A stretch of DNA of 64,000 bases. It comes from Tetrapyrgos nigripes (Eukaryota; Basidiomycota; Agaricomycetes; Agaricales; Campanellaceae). Positions 55,705 to 64,000 of the stretch are shown in pieces. Below the pieces are notes generated by a model. That model was not told the DNA's origin and searched no databases. It saw only the letters and a program-made list of their open reading frames with translations. The stretch spans positions 806,001-870,000 of the forward strand of contig JAACJM010000004.1 of assembly GCA_013368315.1 (NCBI GenBank). Direction: 5' to 3'. The stretch's first letter is position 1; every line of letters starts with the position of its first letter. The position numbers were made by a program, and so were the translations under genes.

Positions 55705-58499
55705 CTAAAGCTTGATACCCCCATTCCCACTCGAGGGTTCCCCAAGTGCATACAACCCATCCAACTCCGTCTTGTACATATTATACGCATCCTTCCTACG
55801 AATCTTAAGCGTCGGCGTCAACGTATTGTTTTCAATCGTAAACGGTTCCAGGGTGATGTGGATTCTCTTGATGGATTCAAAGCTGGAAAAAAAGTGTCAA
55901 CAACGCTGCACCAAAAAGAAGAACACTACTCACCCCTTCAACCCAGCCCTTTTCGCCTCCCCATTCAACACCCCCAACACCGCCTCCTTGACCTTTTCAT
56001 CCCTACACGCAGCACCCAACGCACTCGCATCCTCCACACTCACTTTCGTCCCCATCGCACTCGTCGCAATCACAGCAAACTGTACAGGATCGGGGACCAC
56101 CACCGCGAGTAGGTAGGATTGAAGCCCATCACCATGGACATAGAGTTGCGAGACGAGAGGAGACGAAGAGTAGGTGTTTTCGATTTTTTCAAGAGCGACG
56201 TATTCCCCTTGAGCGAGTTTCATAATGTTCTTGACACGATCGACAATCTTGAACCTCCCTTGTGAGTCGAGCTCTGCCACATCTCCAGTATGAAGCCAGC
56301 CTTCTTCATCGACTGTCTCGCGTGTGTTTTTCTCGTCTGCAGGTCACCATGAGCATGAGCGGCCAGAAGAAACAAGTCCACTCACCCTTGTAATACGCCG
56401 TTATACAATTAGCACCTCGGACACAAAGTTCTCCACGAGGATGGGGTTGATCATTGGAAGTATAGTTCATCGCCGGAACATCCACCATTTTGAGCTCGTT
56501 CACGACTTGGGGAGGACCGACAGTACCACTTCCAGTAGGATCACCAACAAAGGATTTGGAACCCGTAGCACAAGTTTCTGTCATCCCATACCTGGAGAAA
56601 AAGTAAGCAAAAACACATCCTTCAAAGAACAAACACCCTCACCCCTCAACAATATCACAAGCAAGCGCAATCTTCAAAAAGTCCAACACCTCATTATGAA
56701 TCGGCGCAGACCCACTCGACACCAACAAAATCCTCCCTCCGAGCACAGCCTGAATCCTCCTAAACACCAACCTATCCCAAAGGGCATTCGTCACTGCACC
56801 AGTAGATCTAAGAGCTTCCATCTTGGCTTGGACAGCTCGTCTGAAAATGGCTCCACGGAGACCAGGGACGTTTCCAGCTGTGTTGGCCGCTTGGTAGATT
56901 CGGTTGAGGACTCGGGGGACGGAAGGCATAAAGTGGGGTTTGAGAATCTGAGCGTCTTCGAGGAGACGGAGGGGGTCGCCTGTAAAGTAGCCGATTCGGG
57001 CACCGCAGAGGACGCAGGCGAGTTCGGCGATACGCTGTGTGTGGGGTGGTGAGATTGTGTCTAGACGATTAATTAGAGGGGTTTAGACCTACCTCGTAGA
57101 TATGAGCGAGAGGGAGATAGGACAGAACGATGGCGTCGTCGGGGAGAGGTAATCCATACAAGTTGGATTGTGTTGAGAGAGCCAACATTTCATGAGTCAA
57201 AAGGGCACCTGCAAAGGACAAGGACAAGGTTGCGTTAGAAAGTGTATATGAAGCTGTTTATTATTCCAACCTTTCGGGTTACTCGTAGTTCCCGAGGTGT
57301 AGCATATAGATGCAAGTTGTTCCGGTTTGGCACGGATAGGTTCCATCAAATTGGCTTTACCCAGAGCTTCGACTGTAAAAAAAAAACTTTAGCATGGCGT
57401 CAAGTAACAAAAAGAACAACTCACCTTCGCTCAGTTCCATCACTTTCACACCAACTGCCTGACCCCATTGAGTGAGGATAGCCTTACTCTCAGGTGTCAA
57501 AGCATCAATGGATACAATAATTTTGAGCATCGGTGTTTTAGGTTTGGCTTTCAAGAGGGTAGGAAGATGGTCGGGAGTTGAGAATACGATCGAGAGGTGA
57601 GCGTGGTCGATGCTGGAAAGAAAAAGTGTCAAGAAGAGCTCGAAGGAGAGAAAGAACGTCATTTACATGTATTCTATAATGAAGAATGTCAGCTTCAACG
57701 ATGGATGTCGACACAGTTAAAGTAGGATAGACTCACCAACAGAATCTTTGCCCAACGTGTCATAAAGACTGACACCAACCTTGCTATAAGCATGTAACGC
57801 AAAGTCGATGATTTGCCATTCTGTTAACAATCATCAGTATCTCGTTTCCACAATACAGCCACAGACACAGATACAGCCTCTCCATGCTTTCCGTGCTTCC
57901 GTGAAAACCAAAAAAAACCCACTCACCAGGCCTATTCTGCGACCAAATCCCCACAGTCTCAAACTCTCCCCACCCAACTCTCCCGTACTAAACATCAACG
58001 ACAACGCACTTCCAATAAACCTACGACGTTCATCCACTTGACCCCAAGTTTGCCAAACATAACGGTTAGCGAATTTAACAGGGTTGGTGGATATTAAAGG
58101 ACGATGACCGAGGAAATCGGTGTCTTTGCCTGCTTTGAAGCCTATTTCGAAGATTCGGTCGAGCGTGACGATGGCTCCGGGCGTTTGGGAGGTTAGGAGG
58201 CCCCAGACGGCTGGAATAGAAAGTAGAAATGGGAATGAAGAGGAGTTGATTTGAGTTTAGGTTTGTAAAGACTTTGAAAAGGGGGTTCGCTGGCTCACCA
58301 TTTCGATAATGACCTGAAACAGACAGTAAAGCAAAGCAAGGAGATCAATCAGTCAATGTCGTGTCGTGTTCTTTCACGTCTAGGTAGAGACTAACGTACC
58401 AGTTTGACCAGGTTTTCTCGTCCCTGGGACTTCTACAGACTGTTTATGAAACGGGGGATTGCTGGGAGGAGGAACGACGTAGTCTTTGACGAGGGGCAT
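55705..58499 (-). CDS. Long-chain fatty acid acyl-CoA synthetase
   Basis: Activates fatty acids to acyl-CoA with ATP in lipid synthesis and beta-oxidation. Many short exons. Start ATG 58499 (MPLVKDYVVPPPSNPPFHKQ). AMP-binding motifs in order: LASICYTSGTTSNPKG near 57290, LPLAHIYERIAELACVL, VPRVLNRIYQAAN, VSSGSAPIHNEVLDFLKIAL, VEGYGMTETCATG, GELCVRGANCITAYYK, GWLHTGDVAELDSQGRFKIV, DRVKNIMKLAQGEYVALEKI, SQLYVHGDGLQSYLLAVVVP, then NNTLTPTLKIRRKDAYNMYK. These match the eukaryotic long-chain group (FAA/LACS). The C-terminus reads GGIKL; this is near but not equal to a peroxisomal SKL signal. Exon edges in the 57.3-58.3 kb part are approximate. Confidence 0.92.
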
Positions 58500-59481
58500 G
58501 GTTGAGTAGGTAGGGTAGAGAGAGAGGAGAGAAACTTTGGAACAAGCGGCCGCTTAAGGAGCGGTTACAATCAGAGGCCGACCTGAGCGACCTGTCAGTT
58601 TATAACTCTTCGGGAACTCAAATATTCACGTGTGATTATACTCTAGACCTTCCGGGCGGGAAGGAAACAGTACCTGAGATGCTAGTTTTACAACTTGTAC
58701 AAGTACTGCACTGAGAAAGGCCAGCGAAGAAAGTAAGTATGCCATGTTGAGTTCCCGTTTTTCACCGCGAATCCTTCCTTCGGTATACGCTATCTTTGAT
58801 AGATGGTAATCGTGGTAATCGTGGACCCGTGGTCGGTATGTATATGTAGAAAAGTTTTTTCGGCGCCCATTTGGCCATTAGAAACCAATGGCGCACTGTT
58901 ACCGCTCGGGGTGATTCCCGTGGGTGTATGTATGATCTGAATTTTGTTACCATTAGTGGATGATACGATGCATGCATCTTGGGTGAGATGATGATAGTGC
59001 AAAGCACCATGGCCAATGTTCACCGTTAGCCATGCAGTCACTGATTCCAGTCTTGTACTCTACCGGACTATACCTTGCCTTGGTGTAAGCTGACGATGTC
59101 CGACCATCATGCATCAGTCTCGGATATTGGTCCCGGAGCATCGGTATGAAGCTTAAGATGGATGGCATTGGCAGGGAGTGTTTTATCCAAACCCGGTTTT
59201 GTTGGAAGCCGTTAGCATCGGAAGATACGAGTACGAGCATCTTCTTGCAGTGGAGCAAAGCCTCTTCGAAAAGAAAAAGAAAAAGGAGATCATCAGAAAG
59301 AGCATACAGATTCGAAACGCTAGTGAGTATTGAGTATTTGACACAAAAGCAAGGGTAGTGTTAACAAATTAATAGTACAGAGAGTTACAAAAAACGAAGG
59401 TATACCAAGTATTAGATGAGAAAAGACAGTGAAAAGGGAAATAAAGTCCGTCGCTTGATATTAATCTGGAGAAGGCGCTGA
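58500..59481. other. Intergenic, no gene seen
   Basis: Contains the 5' side of the acyl-CoA synthetase and the 3' side of the zinc-ribbon gene. A NotI-like GCGGCCGC lies near 58546. Overlapping minus-strand frames at 58762-59258 show no family features. Nothing else stands out. Confidence 0.5.
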
Positions 59482-60033
59482 TCACTTGGGGTAAGCAGGA
59501 CTATATCCAGCCTGGAAGCTTTGAGGAGGGCTGCCCCATCCTTGCGGGTTAGGAGGCGGAGAGCCACCGTGTGCGATAGTGGGTTCCCATAACCTAGGAG
59601 CCATATTAAATACAGTCATCCAAAGACACTATAGGACATACCCGGGCCCTAAGGGTGTCGCAAATTGACAGATTCCGCACAACCAAATGTGCTTAGAGTT
59701 GAATGGAATAAGGGGGATGAAAAAGAGTTCGAACCAAGTCTTCTTCTGGGCAGCAAATATGGAAGCTAGTCGTGTCGTTCACTCGTTAGGCTGGCCGCAA
59801 ACGTTTAATTCCAAGAACGCCGTTACATACCGTTGTTGCACCGCGGACAGATACGTGCAACTTGCTCGCTGCCGTCGGGCTTTATCGTATCCTGGCATCC
59901 AACTGGGGTACGAGAACATGAGAGACGTTGCAATTCAAGAGTTGGAGCTCCTTACAGAAGATGGGAAGACAAACTGTGGTGCGGAGTTAGTTGCCAGTCG
60001 GCTACTGGAAATGAAGCCCTACTCACAAAACAT
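59482..60033 (-). CDS. Zinc-ribbon (zinc_ribbon_15) domain protein
   Basis: Short fungal protein of unknown function. The first exon is only ATGTTTT (60033-60027). Splicing to 59902-59831 gives MFFGCQDTIKPDGSEQVARI then CPRCNN. The next exon, 59765-59642, gives ASIFAAQKKTWFELFFIPLI then PFNSKHIWLCGICQF. The last exon, from near 59595, is Gly/Pro-rich and ends YSPAYPK at 59482. The two Cys pairs (CPRC, CGIC) and the WFELFFIPLIPF core mark this family. A seven-base first exon is unusual but the junctions keep frame with proper GT and AG. Same strand as the penta-EF-hand gene upstream. Confidence 0.82.
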
Positions 60034-60381
60034 GGTGGAGAGAAAGTGGTGCTGAGAGCAGTGGTAAAGAGAGTTTAAATGTTGACGACGCTGTACAGCA
60101 TGGGAAGTCTCATGTACGCCAAGGTGCTCGGCTTGGTTGCGGATAGCCAAGCTGGGGCAGCACTGCCACTGCAAAGCGATCTTCGTTTTCTGGGCCTCAA
60201 TTATTACATATGTAACAACAATCTTATACATACATATAGAGTACAGATAGCTTTTGAAGTTGTACAAGTTTCGAATGGCAAGATTCAGGACTACCTAACA
60301 ATATTAGGGCAACTCGTCATGGTATCTTCATAAACACAACTTTGACGCCTGTTTGACGCTGGGCTTCCGCTTCTCAAGAGT

Positions 60382-61467
60382 TCAAGGTGCACTGAGGACA
60401 ATCTGGGGGATGGTGAGTCCGACATAGTGGAATTACAGCCATGGGATGAACTTACACTCATAAACTGCTCGTAATTGAACTGAACCCATCCACTACGGTT
60501 CACGTCAGCACTAAAGGGTCGGGGTCAATAAACTATCGATAAAAGCAGTGACTTCAGACATACCGCTGGAATGCCTCTGTAAGTGTCTTCACCGCAACAC
60601 AGGCTCTCACAAATCGATCAAAGTTGATTCCTGGAGGAGGTCCATAGGTGCTCGTAGGTGCCGAGGCTGTCAAACAAGGCATTATTTCGACGAAACGCAA
60701 GCAGGCTGCAACAGACGGACTCACCATATTTCTGTTCAATCATCCGCAGTAGGTGGGGCGAAAGCTTATAGCCAAAACTTTGTAAAGCTTCAGACAGTTC
60801 GTGGCCTTCAATGGTTCCCGAGCGATCTCGGTCAAAGTGACGGAATACATTTTGCCAGTCGGAGACATATTTCCAGAGTCCAGCAAATTCTAGAGTCGTG
60901 ATGAGGCCCTCTAGTGAAGGTTGGTTCTATGATGATGCGCACCATTATAATTGATAGTCCCGCTCCTATCAACATCCTAATAGTCTAGGCTTCAGCGTCT
61001 GGAAGGCAAAGCCAACCCGGAAGAAACATACAAATATTCCCATCAACATCTTCACTGTATCGAGGTCAAAGTCTGCAAAACATGGGTAAGAAGTTTGGAA
61101 GAATGAGTCAAGTAGCAGTCACATACGGCTCCAATCCCCTGTAACACGAGCGAAGATCAGCCAAGAGATAAAAACAAAACCGGTCAGTAGACACACCATT
61201 GACAAGGGCCTGCTGCAGTTCTTGTACAGTGATAGTTCCTGAATGATCCCTGTCGACATTGCTAAAGTAAGACCAGAGTGTCGGATCAACTCCTGCAGGT
61301 GCGCCGCTGCTATAAGATTGCGAGGAATAATTACTACTGTGTCGAGGACGGTGTGAATAGGTGCTATGTGTGCTGTGAACGGAGCCATGCGAGTGGAGGC
61401 TACCATGGGTAGATGGCGCATATCCTGGGGCAGGAGCGTATCCTGAGTTGTAATTCTGACTGTACAT
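60382..61467 (-). CDS. Penta-EF-hand calcium-binding protein (ALG-2/peflin type)
   Basis: Calcium sensor that in yeast and animals acts in cation-dependent budding, ER exit and membrane repair. Start ATG 61467 (MYSQNYNSGYAPAPGYAPST). The N-terminus is a Tyr/Ser/His-rich repeat region (SHGSVHSTHSTYSHRPRHSS). EF-hands: DRDHSGTITVQELQQAL; FDLDTVKMLMGIFDVDRSG with TINYN; FRHFDRDRSGTIEGHELSEA; then ASAPTSTYGPPPGINFDRFV with ACVAVKTLTEAF; and last DVNRSGWVQFNYEQFMSIVL ending SAP. The last splice joins QFMS to IVLSAP at 60382. EF1 to EF3 keep the Asp-x-Asp-x-Ser-Gly loop; the last loops are partly degenerate, as usual in the family. Seven or so exons; small exon limits are approximate. Confidence 0.9.
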
Positions 61468-61956
61468 GGGAGATTGATGAGAGTCGAGAGACTTGTCAGG
61501 CTGTTTTTATACTGATCAGATGAGGTCAGCGCTGGTACAGTGGCTGTGATGGAACTTCAGGTGCATCCGCAGACGTGCCTGCCGAAGATAGATTTAGAGG
61601 GGCGGTGCGTTTATTCTCCATGTTGAGGAGCAAGCTGTATCGCAAGTCATTTGGAAATTTGACGAGAGCAAGACGAGAGGTCGAAGAGGAGATACGCCCT
61701 TTTCATAGTAGCAAACTATCACTACAATCAACAACTGTCTTGGATTCGAGGACGGCGGAACCTCTTGGGAATCTCTGAGACTGCAGTGAGTTCGTGAACG
61801 GTCGGTGTGGTTGACAAAGAAGAAATAGCTCTCAGGAAGCGAGTCACAAAGTATGTACGTAAATTAAAATATGTTGCTAACATCCGATTGTGTCCAGCAT
61901 CCATGGGAATCGTAAAGGTAGGTAAAAAGTCCATTGGAGAGATACAGGTCTGTTTC

Positions 61957-62920
61957 CTACATCCTCCGATCTTGATCATATGCAGGAGGCAGTTCCATAG
62001 GCAAAGGCGGTAGTACTTTTGGCTGCTCTCCACCAGTTTCTTCAGGTATCCAGCTCATTTGTTCTTTGCCGACAGGCGAATACACTGCAGCGGGTTCGGA
62101 AGGAGACAGAGAACTCCTATGTGTCTTCTCAGAGGACAATGACTCTCTGTGGACGACTCTGCCAGATGGATTGCGATCTAGTGCTGTGTGCGGTTGTGGC
62201 TTGTCATAAAGCTATTGGTGAGTGTCTTTATGACCACGACTTCTTGGCTTACCTCTGGCCAGGGATTTTCCAGCGTTCGCAAGGTCTCTAGGCTCCTCAT
62301 ACCTTGATCGCCGTGCATGTGTACTGCATTGATCTCCCTGGTGCTCGGCTCGTCTCTGTACATAGTGCGAGCACTCGAAAGCATAGGCGTGAGGGTCTCG
62401 CTACGACTTTCCACGTCTGCTCTTTTAGCTGCAGCCCGATTCAGCTAGCTAATTTTTTAGACTCGGGATCACACTCACTTGCTCTGCCTGGATTAAGCCC
62501 AACGCTAAACACTCGACGTGCCCTCTTCCTTCGCCGACGTCTGAGTTCAACCAACCCGAAAGCAGCCAAGATTGCCAGGATAGCTAGAATGACTCCTGCG
62601 GCTATGGCTCCTTTGTTTGAACCATGCTTTCCCTCCTCGATCTGATTACCATTGGAATCGGTAGGCTGAGCTCCTCTTGTCTGGGTCCCCGACGCGTTCA
62701 GCCTAGAAGATTGTCCTGTGCTGACACTTCCAGAGCCGGTACTCGCACCTGTCGTAGAGCCGTGGTGGGATGTCCTAGTCCTAGTAACAGGACTCTCATC
62801 CTCATCCGGCTCGTCTTCGTCTGGTTCGTCTTCGTCTTCATCCTGTCTCTGAACAATCCTGAATATCGACCGGTCAGGATACGTCTCCCAGGATTTGGGC
62901 AGCTGCGGCAGAAACGACAT
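61957..62920 (-). CDS. Single-pass membrane protein with acidic ectodomain and basic juxtamembrane tail
   Basis: I do not recognise a family; it has the layout of fungal single-pass surface proteins. Start ATG 62920 (MSFLPQLPKSWETYPDRSIF). An acidic repeat DEDEDEPDEDEPDEDESP is followed by a Ser/Thr/Gly-rich stretch, probably O-glycosylated. The membrane segment GAIAAGVILAILAILAAFGL ends in a stop-transfer of eight basic residues (RRRRRKRARR region). An intron with donor GTGAGTGTG near 62470 and acceptor near 62424 joins LNPGRA to TKRADVESRSETLTPMLS. A further intron leads to LYDKPQPHTALDRNPSGRVV, and the tail ends ELPPAYDQDRRM at 61957. No signal peptide is obvious, so a signal-less type III topology is possible. 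Confidence 0.7.
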
Positions 62921-64000
62921 GAGATGGGGCGAGTTGGAGTGGTATTTGATGGAAGACCGAGAACTTTAAAGGCCGCACCAAGGAAGGGTCGGCATGAGGC
63001 AACATGGGAGAACTCGCCTACAGATGGTATACGGGGGGTCGATAAATACACCTTTTTGATCGTTGCTTCGGAGGTCTGATTTCCTCCTTTGGACTTGATT
63101 GGAACCTTCCAGCTTCCTGGTTCCTTCTATCTCTCCTAAGTTGTTTCACAGACTCATGATATGCACGTGTCAGTGATACGCAGCCAGTCGCCAAGCGATT
63201 GACCAGCTTCACAGATCAGGTCCGGATTTTGAGCGGGTTTAAAGGAGAAAATTGGAGGTTATGGGCCGTCACTATTAGTAAGTAGCAACGTGCTGTCAGC
63301 GTCGACGTCTAGGCGAATTTCTCCAAGCCTTGAAAATTAGCAGTTCATACCACCATCGTTGACGTCGTCGAAGAACTTCTAGTAAGTACTCCGTCGAATC
63401 CGGTTCCAGCGGCGGATAATCATACAAGTAGACCTACTTAGAGTACAAGCGCAGACGGCGACGCACTAGGAATTGGCGTTTAGAATGCGATCTAGGAGTT
63501 ACCAAGAGATAGAGATAATCAGTGTTCTGTACTTGTAATGGGATACCCATAAGCACTCTTACTTTCTCGAGTGCTCATTTGCTAATCCTGATTACTGCCA
63601 GGCCTTGGTGATTGTTCAGTGAAGTCGAAGGAATGTTCTTTTACTTTCTGTATCATTCTGTATCATTCTGTACCATCAAAGTACATAGTTCTATTTCTCT
63701 CAAAAAGTACCCGTCGTAGTAGCAAATGTATCCTTCAGTTCTTGCAATCTAGTGTATTCCACCCCTAATTGCGTCTGAACGTAAGTTTCGTAAGTCATTA
63801 GAGTTCGCGGTAGCGTATCTCCGTGCTTCTCGACCATCATCTCAACGATAGCTGTCTTGGGTGAACTCGAATTACATTGGTTTCAGCTTTAGGTTGTATT
63901 CGAAGACTAAATAACGGTTCCAGGACCCGTATTTCTACGGGGTACATTACAGTAGTACCGCGTCTATTGATCGCCTAGTACTTTGTGTTGGCTAGTGGTG
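62921..64000. other. Right end of the window, no gene recognised
   Basis: Small minus-strand frames at 62698-63051 and 63018-63212 overlap the 5' side of the membrane-protein gene and have no family features. A tandem TTCTGTATCA repeat (three units) lies at about 63645-63675. Sequence up to the edge shows several short stops in all frames. Confidence 0.45.

Noticed and set aside
63018..63212. Small minus-strand frame upstream of the membrane protein gene
   Set aside because: Probably 5' UTR or promoter DNA; basic random-looking sequence.
1..64000. tRNA, rRNA and CRISPR features
   Set aside because: No cloverleaf with TTCGA-type arm in proper spacing, no rRNA words and no regularly spaced repeats were seen; a tRNAscan run would settle it.

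Overview
The window is nuclear DNA of a filamentous basidiomycete, most likely an Agaricomycete. The genes carry many short introns of roughly 50-60 bp with GT(A/G)NGT donors. F-box proteins with an N-terminal CxxC and coiled coil, a DUF6534-type membrane protein and a basidiomycete-style MYND protein of the MSS51 type are all present. I cannot name the species. No tRNA, rRNA, CRISPR or bacterial-type feature was recognised.

Left part (1-19.2 kb): a dense block of housekeeping genes. In order these are the C-terminally cut NuA4 subunit VID21/EAF1 (minus), histone H3 (plus), the replication factor CDC45 (plus), a membrane M13 zinc metallopeptidase (plus), HIS3 (minus), MSS51 (plus), the telomere-capping protein STN1 (plus), an Xaa-Pro aminopeptidase (minus), and a CUE-AlkB-GRF dioxygenase (plus). 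Three divergent pairs share promoters of only about 90-310 bp: VID21/H3, HIS3/MSS51 and the peptidase/AlkB pair. H3 and CDC45 each have an ACGCGT (MCB-like) palindrome close upstream, which fits S-phase expression.

Middle (19.2-31 kb): an accessory zone. It holds an F-box fragment, a double-frameshifted F-box gene, an MFS transporter, an intact F-box gene, a disrupted low-complexity ORF, the RNase P/MRP subunit POP5 and a DUF6534 membrane protein.

33-49 kb: three same-strand paralogous MFS transporter genes, all with intact reading frames. Copies 2 and 3 are nearly identical. A complete Ty1/copia retrotransposon lies between them, with 369-bp LTRs that look identical by eye, a 5-bp target duplication, one uninterrupted 1978-residue polyprotein and a Drosophila-copia-like primer site matching the anticodon arm of initiator tRNA-Met. 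This must be a very recent insertion.

49-53.4 kb: gene-poor DNA with diverged repeats, a possible inverted-repeat (MITE-like) element and a relic of an NRPS-like adenylation domain.

53.6-62.9 kb: a second housekeeping block, all on the minus strand: COX10, an uncharacterised protein, a long-chain acyl-CoA synthetase, a zinc-ribbon protein, a penta-EF-hand protein and a single-pass membrane protein. The right 1 kb is without recognisable genes.

Exon junctions were inferred by eye from splice consensus plus frame and family continuity; none is backed by transcript data here. No clearly new multi-gene system was found. The most unusual items are the young copia element with a non-standard Gag, the MFS amplification, the decaying F-box cluster and the unusual HIS3 splice junction.
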